Shown piece by piece: positions 45,343 to 54,505 of a stretch of DNA of 64,000 bases. A program made the translations under genes and the position numbers. This DNA is from Ruaniaceae bacterium KH17 (GTDB lineage Bacteria; Actinomycetota; Actinomycetes; Actinomycetales; Actinomycetaceae). Below the pieces are notes generated by a model that was not told the origin of the DNA, searched no databases, and saw nothing but the letters and a program-made list of their open reading frames with translations. The stretch spans positions 28,117 through 92,116 of the forward strand of contig FZQV01000007.1 of assembly GCA_900199505.1 (NCBI GenBank). Reading direction: 5' to 3'. Every line of letters starts with the position of its first letter. The stretch's first letter is position 1.

Positions 45343-47435
45343 TCATCGGGGCACCTCCACGACTCGGTCGGCGGCGAGGATCGCACCGGGGCGATGCGCC
45401 ACCATGAGCACGGTGCGGCCCGCGGCGAGCCGGTCGAGCGCTGCGAGGATCGCCGCCTCCCCGGCGAGGTCAACTTGGGAAGTGGGCTCGTCAAGAATCA
45501 GGATCGGGGCGTCCCGCAGGGCGGCCCGGGCGATCGAGAGCCGCTGCGCCTGCCCTCCCGAAAGGAGCGTCCCGTGCTCCCCCACCGGCGTGGCGAGCCC
45601 GAGTGGCATCGCCTCGACGTCCGCCCGCAAACCGCCGAGTTCGAGCGCGGCCCAGAGGGCGTCGTCGTCGGCATCGGGGCGGGCGATCCGGAGGTTCTCG
45701 CCGATCGTGCCCATGAACAGGAAGGTCCGCTGCTCTACCACCGCCAGCTGGGCTCGGAGCTCGGCCGGACTCGCCTGCGGCGGTGCCGGGCTCTCCAGCC
45801 CCGTTCCTGTATTGGCCGCGCCCTGCGCCCCGGCCACCGCACGCTGCAGCTCGGGCACCTCACCGGGAGCCGACGCCGCCTCCGCGCTCACTATCTGAGC
45901 GCTATGTCCTGACACAGTCGACTCCGTCGAGGTTCTGTCCTCAGATAGTTGAGTGGTGGGGGTTGCGGCGAAAGTGGTGGGGGTCGCCGCAGCGGAAGCC
46001 GCGCCGGTTGCGGCCACCGTGCGGCCGGCGACCGTAAGTGCGCCCGCGCGTGGGGCGATATGCCCTTGGATCAGCGCGCTGATCGTCGATTTCCCGACGC
46101 CGCTCGGTCCCACGAGCGCCACGCGCTCGCCGGGGGCGACGGTGAGGGAGAAGTCGCGGATTACGTCCGGCCCGCCCGGCCAGCCGGCCGTGACGTGATC
46201 GAGCACGAGCGCCGCGCCACCATTGGTCATCCTGCGTGGAGGTCGCAGACCGGAATCGCAGGATCCAGGAAGGTGAGTCAGATCGGTCGGAAGGCCTGGA
46301 TCCGGCAACTCCGATCGCTGCGCTCCCTCCGCGCAGGATGACAACGCAGTGGCTTGCTCGGCGTCCGACGCCCCAACTCCGGCCTCCGGCCGCTCAACCA
46401 ACGGGTCGGCCACGACTCCCGGCTGCACCTCCCGCTCAGCCACAGCGGTTGCGTGGAGGTGGTCGCTGATCTGGCGCACCGCCGCGCGTCCACCGATGCC
46501 GATGTGAAAGAAACTCCCAATCACGTCCACCGGCCCGGTCACAAGCACGGTCATCAGCAGAATCGTCACACCCTGGCCGATCGTGAGCGTGCCCGCCGCG
46601 ACGCGAGAGGCAGTAAGCACCGTCGCCGAGACCACGATCGCGAGCGAGAACGCCGCGTCCGTGACCAGGATCAGGAGCTGGTTCTTCGCGAGCATGCTCA
46701 TGATCGAGCGGCGGTAGTCCTCGCCCACTTCGGCGAGATCGTCCCGCGCCCGCTCGGCGGCGCGCGCGTAGACGAGCGTCTCGACCGCTTGCAGCGCCTC
46801 GAGGAATGCGGCCGTGAGGCGGCCTTGGGTCTCGCGGTACACCTTCCCCACCGGCGAGACCGTGCGCTGGAAGCCGCCGATCAGCAGCGGCACCAGGAGC
46901 AGGAGCAGGGCGAGCCAACCGGCGATCCGCGCATCCACGGCCAGCGCCATCACCGCGAGAACCAGGAGCGGCGCGCTCATCGAAGCGATGATCGGGCCAA
47001 TGAAGCCAGCCTTGTAGTGCGCGGCACGCTCGGTGGAATCGGTGGCGAGTGCGAGCCTGCGCCCTGAATCCGGTCGCGTGATACCGAGCGCGAACGTGGC
47101 GCGGGTGATCTCCGCGCGCAGCTGCCGCTCGGTGCGCGCCCCCGCCCACTGCGCGAACCACACGGCCACACCCGCGAGCGCCGCCGCCAGCCCGGCCAGC
47201 ACAATCGCCCACGCGACCGGACCGCCCGGGAGGGGGCGCCGTCGGCCAGGGCATCGATAATCACACCGAGCAGCACGAACACGCCGGCCGTGGCGAGTGC
47301 CTGCGCCCACGCGATAGCTGCTGCGGTCCACACCATCCAGCGCGGCGTGGCCCCCTTCACCGCGGGGTGAATCGGCGCCGTCGCGCTGGGAGTGGCCCGC
47401 TCTTCCGCTGAGATCCGTACATTAGTGCTACTCAC
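45343..47435 (-). CDS. ABC transporter subunit, CydD-like, frameshifted and carrying palindromic inserts
   Basis: The main frame holds membrane segments, Walker A GPSGVGKSTISAL, Q-loop VVEQRTFLFMG, signature LLSGGQAQRLSIARAAL and Walker B LILDEPTSQVD. The first membrane helix (PRWMVWTAAAIAWAQALATAG) lies in another frame from GTG 47433-47435; a single missing C in the run near 47232 explains it. Two extra segments interrupt the protein: a 117-bp REP-like element (46226-46342) between membrane and ATPase domains, and a long Ala/Thr-rich insert between Walker A and Q-loop that contains another palindrome (45891-45948). Probable partner of the CydC-like subunit. Confidence 0.75.
45891..45948. 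repeat. Palindrome inside the ABC transporter ATPase domain
   Basis: CTATCTGAG (45891-45899) is inverted as CTCAGATAG (45940-45948), and the interior pairs further (CGAC/GTCG). It codes in frame for QLSEDRTSTESTVSGHSAQI, an insertion absent from normal ABC ATPases between Walker A and the Q-loop. Confidence 0.7.
46226..46342. repeat. REP-like composite palindrome, in frame inside the ABC transporter gene
   Basis: Runs from GTCATCCTGCG to CGCAGGATGAC, 117 bases, exactly 39 codons. It codes for a hydrophilic stretch between the membrane domain and the ATPase domain (starts SSCAEGAQRSELPD, ends GLRPPRRMT) and keeps the reading frame open. Confidence 0.85.
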
Positions 47436-47481
47436 GGGGCCCCATTTCGAGACAATTGCTGACTGGTGTACGGATTTCAGC
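47408..47481. repeat. Palindrome at the 5' end of the CydD-like gene
   Basis: CTGAGATCCGTACATTAGT faces ACTGGTGTACGGATTTCAG. The right arm matches the repeat at 2698-2715. The probable GTG start of the transporter gene (47433-47435) lies in the loop, so the left arm is translated (SSTNVRISAEE). Confidence 0.65.
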
Positions 47482-47503
47482 AGGCGCGGCGGCAGACATC
47501 GCG

Positions 47504-49738
47504 TCACCCAACCGGCAGGTAGCTCTGGAACCAATCGAGGATCGCCTCGAAACGCTCGCGGCGGTGCCACGGCGTGCCGGAGCGTGAGAGTTCGTGGTTC
47601 TCGCCGGGGAACAGCAACATCTCGGTCTCGACCCCCGCGCGGCGGAGCGACGCAAAGTAGCGTTGCGCCTGATCCGGCGGGCAGCGCCAATCCTCCTCGG
47701 AGTGGATCACGAGCGTGGGCGTGCGGACCTGCCCCACCACGGCCTGCGGGGACTGCGTGAGCGCATGCTCCGGATCGCGGCCCACGTACTCCTCGGAGAA
47801 GAACCAGCCAATGTCGCTCGTGCCGATGAAGGCGAGCGGATCGAGGTAGCCGCGCTCCACGATCGCGGCGGCGAAGCGGTGCTCGTGCGCGATCGTCCAC
47901 GCGGTGAGGTAGCCGCCGTAGGAGCCGCCCAGGATGCCCACGCGGTCGCCGTCCAGCTCGGGGAACTCGGCGATCGCGCCGTCGAGGAACGTGAGCACAT
48001 CCTGCATGTCCACGGTGCCCATGCGCTCTTTAATCGCGAGCCCATGCGCCCGCCCGTACCCCTGCGAGCCACGCGGATTACACTGCACGACGGCGTACCC
48101 CGCAGCCGCGTAGGCCTGCGCCTCATCGAAGTAGCCCCAGGAGTAATCGGCGAAGGGACCGCCGTGAATGTTCAGTAGCACCGGGTGCGGGCCGGGACCT
48201 TCGGGGAGATACACCCAGCCATGGACGGGGTAGCCGTCCTCGCCGACGGTGGTGAACTCCGTTTGGGCGACCGGCTGGGGCAGGTCCTGGGCGAAGTTGG
48301 TCAGGGCGACAAGCTCGCCATCGCGGGCCACCGCAAGTTCGCCCGGGGTGGTGGGGTCGCTGTACGTGACCACGAGGGTGCCGCCCGCTTCGGCGGCACC
48401 AAGCAGGATTCGCTCGGCGCGGCGGATGACCTCGGTAGCGGTGCCGTCCGCGGCGAAGCGGAGGAGCGTGTCCGCGCCTTTGTCCCGCCGGGGAGCGAGG
48501 AGCGTGCCGCCCGCACCCTGTGCCGCGAAGGCCTCGTGGCCACCGAACTCCTCCGTTTCGGGGTCGGTGAGGAGCGTGAGGTTGCCGGCGACGTCGGCCG
48601 AATAGATGCCCGTCAGCTTTGCCACGAAATCCGTGCCGCTCGGGCCCGGGTCGGACCCGAAGACGAGGAGCGCATCGCCGGCGAAGGCGAATGCGGTGAT
48701 GGTTTCGGTGCCGCGCGCGGGAGCCACGAGTTCGGGCTCGGCGCCGCCCGCCGCCGGGACGCGGTAGAGCTTGGCGACGGTGGTCTCGTCCGCATCCTCC
48801 TGGAGCGCGGCGATGAAGTAGACGTGTTCGCCGTGGAAGCGCGGGAAGGCGGCGTCCGAGTCTGGCGGCGTGACGAGGCGCGCCTCCGGGAGCCCGCGCG
48901 CGCCGCCCAGCATGGGTTGACCGGAGTCGATCGCGCTGTCAGGTAGCCGGTGGGTACCGCCTATCGTGGGCTGTCCGAACTCGAGACCACTGTCATCCTG
49001 CGCGGAGCGCAGCGGAGTCGCAGGATCCAGAACACCTGCGCTCGGCTGAGATGCTACGCCCGCATCCTGCGACTTCGCGCAGGATGACGGCATTGAGGCA
49101 TCACCACCCTCGCCCCGTTTCGGTACTTCGTCTCGCTCAGCACGGCGCTCGTCGCTGCGCTCCTCATTCAACGGGCTTGCTGCGGCGCGGCCGACTGGCT
49201 CGACCCAGGGGGCGTCGTCGTCGGGGACGTCCAGAACGTAGACGCCAACGGGCTTGTCCGCGATGTAGCCACGGCCGTTGCCGCGCCACTTGTTCCCGGT
49301 GATCCGACGGGGAGACTCCTGCGCGGGGCTCACGCCCTCGATCGTGCCGTAGCGGCCGGGCTCGGGCATCGCCGCGGTGAACGCGATCCGCGCCGAGTCC
49401 GGGGCCCACGAGAAGCTGGAGACCCCGAGCGGGGCATCCGTGAGCACGCGGGGCTCGCCGCCGTGCGCCGCCACGATCGCGAGCTGCGGCTTCCCCTCAA
49501 CCTTGCGCAGGAACGCGATCACCTCGCCATCCGGGGAGTACTGCGGGGCCGTATCCGCGACGCCGCGGCTGATTCGCCGGGGCGGCGTGGCGCCGTCGGT
49601 CGCAACGCGCCAGAGCTGGCCCACGTAAGAATCCGCCTCGAAGCTCGCGTGGCAGGCCGCCACCACGGCCGTGCGGCCGTCCGGGCTCAGGCTTGGAGCG
49701 GAGAGAGTGACAATGGCATCGAGCTGATCGGGAAGCAC
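47504..49738 (-). CDS. S9-family prolyl oligopeptidase-like peptidase with repeat-derived insert
   Basis: 744 residues: an N-terminal beta-propeller of TolB/DPP repeats (APSLSPDGRTAVVA, APQYSPDGEVIAFL, SFSWAPDSARIAFT) and a C-terminal alpha/beta hydrolase with nucleophile GGSYGGYLTAW, Asp in HSEEDWRCPP and His in FPGENHELS. It should cleave short peptides; no signal peptide is seen, so it is likely cytoplasmic. Between residues of about 185 and 285 the propeller is interrupted by low-complexity sequence coded by a REP-like element, a second palindrome and two similar 14-residue units. Confidence 0.85.
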   Translation of the reverse strand: MLPDQLDAIVTLSAPSLSPDGRTAVVAACHASFEADSYVGQLWRVATDGATPPRRISRGVADTAPQYSPDGEVIAFLRKVEGKPQLAIVAAHGGEPRVLTDAPLGVSSFSWAPDSARIAFTAAMPEPGRYGTIEGVSPAQESPRRITGNKWRGNGRGYIADKPVGVYVLDVPDDDAPWVEPVGRAAASPLNEERSDERRAERDEVPKRGEGGDASMPSSCAKSQDAGVASQPSAGVLDPATPLRSAQDDSGLEFGQPTIGGTHRLPDSAIDSGQPMLGGARGLPEARLVTPPDSDAAFPRFHGEHVYFIAALQEDADETTVAKLYRVPAAGGAEPELVAPARGTETITAFAFAGDALLVFGSDPGPSGTDFVAKLTGIYSADVAGNLTLLTDPETEEFGGHEAFAAQGAGGTLLAPRRDKGADTLLRFAADGTATEVIRRAERILLGAAEAGGTLVVTYSDPTTPGELAVARDGELVALTNFAQDLPQPVAQTEFTTVGEDGYPVHGWVYLPEGPGPHPVLLNIHGGPFADYSWGYFDEAQAYAAAGYAVVQCNPRGSQGYGRAHGLAIKERMGTVDMQDVLTFLDGAIAEFPELDGDRVGILGGSYGGYLTAWTIAHEHRFAAAIVERGYLDPLAFIGTSDIGWFFSEEYVGRDPEHALTQSPQAVVGQVRTPTLVIHSEEDWRCPPDQAQRYFASLRRAGVETEMLLFPGENHELSRSGTPWHRRERFEAILDWFQSYLPVG
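48992..49088. repeat. REP-like composite palindrome inside the S9 peptidase gene
   Basis: 97 bases from GTCATCCTGCGCGGAGCGCAG to CGCAGGATGAC. Read on the gene strand it codes for PSSCAKSQDA at one end and LDPATPLRSAQDD at the other without a stop codon. Confidence 0.85.
49114..49175. repeat. Second palindromic repeat inside the S9 peptidase gene
   Basis: CCCGTT (49114-49119) and AACGGG (49170-49175) bound a Ser/Arg/Glu-coding segment containing GTCTCGCTCAGCAC and CTCGTCGCTGCGCTCCTC. Similar to GTTTCG...CGCTCAAC-type intergenic repeats seen at about 15625-15662 and 19520-19555. Confidence 0.55.
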
Positions 49739-50097
49739 TCACTCATCGTAAGCACGTTACCCATGCCGCCGCACCGCGCGTCCGCGGCTCTCTCTTCTCG
49801 CGTGAGTGGGAAAAGCCGGGGACTGGCTACTCCGGCTCGGCATGCACCACTCCAGCGCGTTCGCCGCCGCGTGATGTGAGGCTGGGGATAGTCCCGAAGC
49901 CGTTCTTACCGTCCCGCGTCCCTTTCGCACTCAAGTGAGTGGAAAAAGGCCGCACGAGACCGGCGATGCGGGCGTTTGGCACTCACATGAGTGGCAAGAG
50001 TCCGCGCCCAGCGAGACAACCGCCCGTTTGGCACTCACATGAGTGGCAAAAGCCCGCGAAGCGCGGGGCGGCGGCTCGGGCAGTGCAACGAGAACAC
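49739..50097. other. Intergenic region with palindrome cluster
   Basis: 359 bases upstream of the S9 peptidase gene and downstream of the lipoprotein gene (both minus strand). It contains three CACTCA-(C/A)(G/A)TGAGTG palindromes and a fourth degenerate one near 49797. The peptidase promoter should lie here. No gene is supported. Confidence 0.5.
49921..50052. repeat. Three CACTCACATGAGTG-type palindromes
   Basis: CACTCAAGTGAGTG at 49928-49941, flanked by CCTTT/AAAGG; CACTCACATGAGTG at 49980-49993 and 50032-50045, each within TTTGG...GGCAA(A)A. Same family as 8.1 kb and 62.8 kb. Confidence 0.8.
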
Positions 50098-51459
50098 CTA
50101 CCAGCGGGCGGTGAGCCAGTCCGCGATCAGCGCGGTGACCTCGGGTGCCACATTCGCGGGGATGTCGTACTGCGACACGTCCGGCACATCCGAATCTGCG
50201 GGCATCATCAGGTGATTCAGCCCGGGAAACAGCTCATACGTCACGTCCGCGTTCGCCTCCAGCACCGGCCGCCAGGACTCGAAATCCGCGCCCGCCGAGA
50301 CCTGGAAGTCGTTCGCGCCCTGCAGCACAAGTAGCGGAATCTCGAGCCCGGCGGCCAACTCCGGCAGCTTCAACTCGTTCACGCTCACCACATACGCCGC
50401 CGAGAGTACGCCCAAGATCGACTCGGCGTGCGGATCGGTGAGCGTCTCCGCCCGCGCGATCTCCGCGGCAAGCGCCGTCCGCTGCTCGCTCGCCTGCTCC
50501 TCGGTGATCGTCTCGGCCTCCAGTGCCGCATCGATTGCCTGCTCGTTCTGGGACCCAATCACGGCCCACAGCGAGCGCGCCGTCCCGGCAACGATCACCC
50601 CTCCGGCCACCTCGGGCGAGTCAGCCACGATCTCCGGCAGTAGCATCCCGCCGAGCGAATGCCCGAGTACCACGATCTCCCGGCTCTCCAACTCGGGCAT
50701 CGCGCCCATCAACTCGATCGCCGCCGCCACGTCATCGAGCACCTCGTCCTGAATGGTCGAGGCGGAGGTGGCCAGCTCGGGGTGTGCCGCGAACCTCTTG
50801 TCGTAGCGCAGCGTGGGCACGCCATGTTCGGCGAGCTGGTACGCCAGATCGCGCAGCACCGCATTCCCCGCGGTGCCCACTGTGCCGTCCATGTCGGTCG
50901 GCCCGCTGCCACCAACGAGCAGCACGGCCGCGTTCGGCCCCGCACCCCCCGGCAGAAGCAGCTTCCCCGGCAGCTCATACTGCCCGACGGCGATCTCCTC
51001 CTCCGTGGCTCCCTCCGGCAGGTCGGGTGGCTCGGCGGGCGCGGTGGTGGGGGCCTCGCCGTAGGAGAACCAGAGGCCCTCGAGTTGGCCAGCATGCCCG
51101 TATGTGAGGTCCGCGAGCACGGGGCGCGTGGTAAAGCCGGAGGTCACGGTGACCACCGTGAATCCCTCCTTCTCCGCCACACTCACGCTCTCGGTTCCGG
51201 TGTACTCGCCGGCCGTCGCGATGGTCTGCGCCCACGCCGCCTCGAGTTGCTGCGCCGAGAGTTGGCCGGCCATGCTCGGCGAGAAGAGCGTGTGGAGCGG
51301 GGCCGAGTCTCCGGCCGCGAGCGCCTCGACGGCCTCCCGGGACACCGCCTCCAGATCCGGGGAAGCGCTCGGTGTGGGATCGCCGTCGGGCGCAATCGAC
51401 GCCGTGCAACCGGCCAGCAGAATGGCGGCGGCGAGAACGGTGAGAGCACGGCGAAGCAT
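50098..51459 (-). CDS. Alpha/beta hydrolase lipoprotein with N-terminal DUF3887-like domain
   Basis: 453 residues from ATG 51459 (GGAGGC just upstream). The signal peptide ends in LLAGC, so it is lipid-anchored outside the membrane. An N-terminal domain of about 100 residues (LFSPSMAGQLSAQQLEAAW) resembles DUF3887; the hydrolase follows with VLLVGGSGPTDMDG, nucleophile LGHSLGGM, Asp in LQGANDFQV and His in GLNHLMMP. Probably an esterase acting at the cell surface. Confidence 0.85.
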   Translation of the reverse strand: MLRRALTVLAAAILLAGCTASIAPDGDPTPSASPDLEAVSREAVEALAAGDSAPLHTLFSPSMAGQLSAQQLEAAWAQTIATAGEYTGTESVSVAEKEGFTVVTVTSGFTTRPVLADLTYGHAGQLEGLWFSYGEAPTTAPAEPPDLPEGATEEEIAVGQYELPGKLLLPGGAGPNAAVLLVGGSGPTDMDGTVGTAGNAVLRDLAYQLAEHGVPTLRYDKRFAAHPELATSASTIQDEVLDDVAAAIELMGAMPELESREIVVLGHSLGGMLLPEIVADSPEVAGGVIVAGTARSLWAVIGSQNEQAIDAALEAETITEEQASEQRTALAAEIARAETLTDPHAESILGVLSAAYVVSVNELKLPELAAGLEIPLLVLQGANDFQVSAGADFESWRPVLEANADVTYELFPGLNHLMMPADSDVPDVSQYDIPANVAPEVTALIADWLTARW

Positions 51460-51534
51460 GCCTCCATCGTAAGAGACCCAGATGGAGCGCCTGGGTCGCA
51501 CTGGTTAGGGTTACACCTGACGAGAGGAGCCTCG

Positions 51535-52770
51535 ATGCCGGAACCGTTCGGTCCGCTCGATGACAATCCCGAGTACCCCGGCTACTCCGCCGCGGCCGGG
51601 GAGGGCGGCAGCAATCGCTTTGCGCCGCCCTCCGACACGCGCCGTGGCGGCTGGCGGAACCGCAACAAGCGCAAGGTTCGGGTGGAATCGCCCACCAAAG
51701 CACCGAGCGTCACTCCCGCGCCTCCGTTGCAGGCCAGCAGCACTCCTTCCCCGCCGTACACGCCGCCCTCTTCCAGCCCTCTCCCCGAGAACCCGTACGG
51801 CACTCCGCCCGAGAATCCGTATGGCGCGCCGCCGGAGAACCCCTACGGGGCGCCGCCCGTCTCCGACGCTACGCGCCCGAAGAAGACGAAGCGCCCGAAG
51901 CGCCACTCTGACAACGACTACGTGCCGCCGGGCGGCCTCCTCGCGGGGACCGGCCCAGGACCAAAGGCCAAACCCGCCAGGTCCGTCGGCTTCAGCCTCG
52001 GCATCGGAATCGTTGCGCTGATCGTCCTCGCCGTGCTAATCGCAGCGATCGTTCTTGGCACCAATAACCGCACCGGCGGCACCTCCGGCGGCGGGGGGAC
52101 ATCGAGCGGTGGCGGTGGCGCACCGGCGCCCGTAGTCCCGGTGAACCCCAACGTGCAACCGCCCGCGAACCCGGATCCGCAGAGCTTCGAAGAGGCGCTC
52201 GTGGAGTTCGACGAGTTCACTGTGAGGGGGACCGGCGATCGGACCTTCACTCTGCCCGACGGCGTCACCAACGGCATGATCGAGATCGCCTACAACGGGA
52301 CGCGCTTCATCAGTGTTGCGACACTCGATCGCCATGACGACACTCACGATTATCTCTACTGGACCTATAACTCTGGCGGCGGGGCGATCCGAAGTTCGGT
52401 CGTCTTTGGAAGGTACGACTATGACGGCGAGGTGCCCACGCAGGTCGAGGTCGAGGCCGACGGAGACTGGCAGCTCACATTCCGGCCGATCTCCGCACTT
52501 GAGCAGCTCCCCGACTTCTACGAAGGTACCTCCGGTGCACCCATGGTCTTCTACTACGACGGCCCGGGAGAGGTCATCGAGATCACCTTCGAGGTTGCGG
52601 ATGGCGAGTACGGGTACTTCAGCGTGGACCAGGTCCCGCTCGTCGAGTACGAGGAGAACATCGTGCGCCTCACACGCGACGCCACCGTCACGTTGAGTCT
52701 CGATCCCGGCCCCAACGTCGTCTCGATCGAGCCCGACGGCGCGAGCTACTGGAGCATCACCAAGAAGTAG
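51535..52770 (+). CDS. Membrane-anchored protein with Pro-rich cytoplasmic N-terminus
   Basis: 411 residues. The N-terminal 170 residues are Pro-rich and basic, with three ENPYGxPP repeats near residues 85-110. One membrane helix (VGFSLGIGIVALIVLAVLIAAIVLG) follows, then a Gly/Ser linker and a 210-residue extracytoplasmic domain of beta character. ATG 51535 has GAGAGGAGCC. Domain order suggests an N-in, C-out surface protein; family not recognised. Confidence 0.7.
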   Translation: MPEPFGPLDDNPEYPGYSAAAGEGGSNRFAPPSDTRRGGWRNRNKRKVRVESPTKAPSVTPAPPLQASSTPSPPYTPPSSSPLPENPYGTPPENPYGAPPENPYGAPPVSDATRPKKTKRPKRHSDNDYVPPGGLLAGTGPGPKAKPARSVGFSLGIGIVALIVLAVLIAAIVLGTNNRTGGTSGGGGTSSGGGGAPAPVVPVNPNVQPPANPDPQSFEEALVEFDEFTVRGTGDRTFTLPDGVTNGMIEIAYNGTRFISVATLDRHDDTHDYLYWTYNSGGGAIRSSVVFGRYDYDGEVPTQVEVEADGDWQLTFRPISALEQLPDFYEGTSGAPMVFYYDGPGEVIEITFEVADGEYGYFSVDQVPLVEYEENIVRLTRDATVTLSLDPGPNVVSIEPDGASYWSITKK

Positions 52771-52880
52771 CGCTCGCGCAGAATGGCACCTCGCTGGGCG
52801 TAGCGGCATGGCGTGAGCGCGCGGAGCGAGTCGAAATCAGGACGCCATCTCGCTCCGGCTTCGCCGTCGCTCAGCGAGAA

Positions 52881-54356
52881 TCACCGGAGCGCGATCGCCG
52901 CGCGGGCTTCCTCGACCTCGTTCCAGGGCACGTCCCCAGAGTTGCGGTGGAGCACGTCCTCGGGACCCTTTCCTGCGAGCAGAATCGTGTCTCCGGGCTG
53001 GGCCTCACCGATCGCCCGGCGGATCGCCTCGTTCCGGTTCGGGATGACCTCCCAGTTTTTCGCACGCCCCGCAGTACTCTCGCTCGCGCCACGCTCCATC
53101 TCCGAGAGCAGGAACTCCAGTGGGGTGTCCTCGGAATCGTCCTCGGAGAGAATCGCCCGATCCGCGAACTCCGCCGCGGCCGCCCCGAGCAGCGCATGCT
53201 TGTGCGGATCGCGCCGCCCGCCGGCCGAGCCAATCACCACCCGCAACTCCCCTTCTGTGCTCGGGCGTAGCACCTGCAGCACCTTCGCGAGCGCGGTTGG
53301 GGTGTGGGCGAAGTCCACGATCACGCGAATATCGGTGGCGGGCACGAGTTCCATTCGGCCGGGCACGCCCGTCACCGAGGCCAACCCAGCGGTGAGCTCG
53401 GGAAGTCCCGCACCGCTCAGATGCCCGACGGCGGCCAGCGCCCCGAGCGCATTGGCCACGTTGAAGGTGCCCACCATGGGGAGGGTGACCGCCGCATCCC
53501 CGAGGGGACTGTGCAGCGTGAAGTCGATGCCTCGAAGACCGGCCACGATGTCCTCAGCCCACCACTCGGCCCGGGTATCGCCGTCGGCCGAATAGGTGAT
53601 CTCCGCGGGCGCGACGCCGCGCAGCTTCTCGGTCCACGGATCGTCGAGATTCAGGACGGCGACGCGGGCACGCTCCACGAGCTTCCGCTTCTCGGCGAAG
53701 TACGCCTCGACCGTGCCGTGGAAGTCGAGGTGCTCACTGGTGAGGTTCGTCCAGAGCGCCACGTCCCAGTCCACGGCGCGCACCCGGTCCAGGGCCAGCG
53801 CGTGGCTGGATGCCTCAACGATCGCGGCCCGGGCTCCGGCCTCGACCAGTTCGGCGAGGAAGCTCTGGACCTGCGGGGCCTCGGGCGTGGTGAAATGTGC
53901 GGGGAACTGGCGCAGGACGCCGTCGGGAAGCTCGTAGCCCACAGTCGAGAGGAAGCCGGTGGGCACGCCCGCCGTACGGAGCAGGTGGCGCGCGATCCAG
54001 GACGTGGTGGTCTTGCCGTCCGTTCCGGTCACGCCGACGACGCCGAGGTTGTGGCTCGGGTGCCCCGCAACCGCCGCCGCGGCATCCGCGAGCGCCTCCC
54101 GGCCGTGTGCCACGGTGAGGTACGGGAGGGGGCAGGCGGCGCCGTCGGGCAGGCCCTCCCCGAGCACGGCCACCGCGCCACGCTCGAGCGCCTGGGGGAG
54201 GAAAGTGTGGCCGTCCACGTTGGCGCCGCGTAGGGCTACGAAGAGTGTGCCGGGGGTGACCCAGGCGGAGTTGTGTGTGACGCCGGTGATCTCAACACCA
54301 TCGAAGGTGGGATCGCTGGGGAGCCCGAGGGCGGCGCACAGATCAACAAGCTGCAT
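52881..54356 (-). CDS. murE: MurE-type Mur ligase (UDP-MurNAc-tripeptide synthetase family)
   Basis: 491 residues from ATG 54356. Domain 1 has TGVTHNSAWVTPGTLFVALRG; ATP site GVTGTDGKTTTSWI; central NLTSEHLDFHGT and FAEKRKLV; C-terminal FAHTPTALAKVLQ. MurE adds the third amino acid of peptidoglycan stems. At the DNPR position of diaminopimelate-adding enzymes this protein has DDSEDTP, so the amino acid is probably not meso-DAP or the protein is a MurE-like paralogue. It stands alone, outside a dcw cluster. Confidence 0.8.
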   Translation of the reverse strand: MQLVDLCAALGLPSDPTFDGVEITGVTHNSAWVTPGTLFVALRGANVDGHTFLPQALERGAVAVLGEGLPDGAACPLPYLTVAHGREALADAAAAVAGHPSHNLGVVGVTGTDGKTTTSWIARHLLRTAGVPTGFLSTVGYELPDGVLRQFPAHFTTPEAPQVQSFLAELVEAGARAAIVEASSHALALDRVRAVDWDVALWTNLTSEHLDFHGTVEAYFAEKRKLVERARVAVLNLDDPWTEKLRGVAPAEITYSADGDTRAEWWAEDIVAGLRGIDFTLHSPLGDAAVTLPMVGTFNVANALGALAAVGHLSGAGLPELTAGLASVTGVPGRMELVPATDIRVIVDFAHTPTALAKVLQVLRPSTEGELRVVIGSAGGRRDPHKHALLGAAAAEFADRAILSEDDSEDTPLEFLLSEMERGASESTAGRAKNWEVIPNRNEAIRRAIGEAQPGDTILLAGKGPEDVLHRNSGDVPWNEVEEARAAIALR

Positions 54357-54505
54357 GGTGCAAGGGTACCCAGCACGGCCGGATTGGGACGGCTCGGGAC
54401 CGGACCGGCGGCACATCGCAGGGACGACCTGCGTAGGCGGAGGCGTGCTACAAGAGGCTGTGGACGACGGATCGGGCGTGCCGCGCACGGGCCACCTGCT
54501 TGCTC

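Noticed and set aside
50659..51534. Extension of the plus-strand membrane protein frame far upstream
   Set aside because: The extension is antisense to the lipoprotein hydrolase; ATG 51535 has a good ribosome site and matches the start of sensible sequence.
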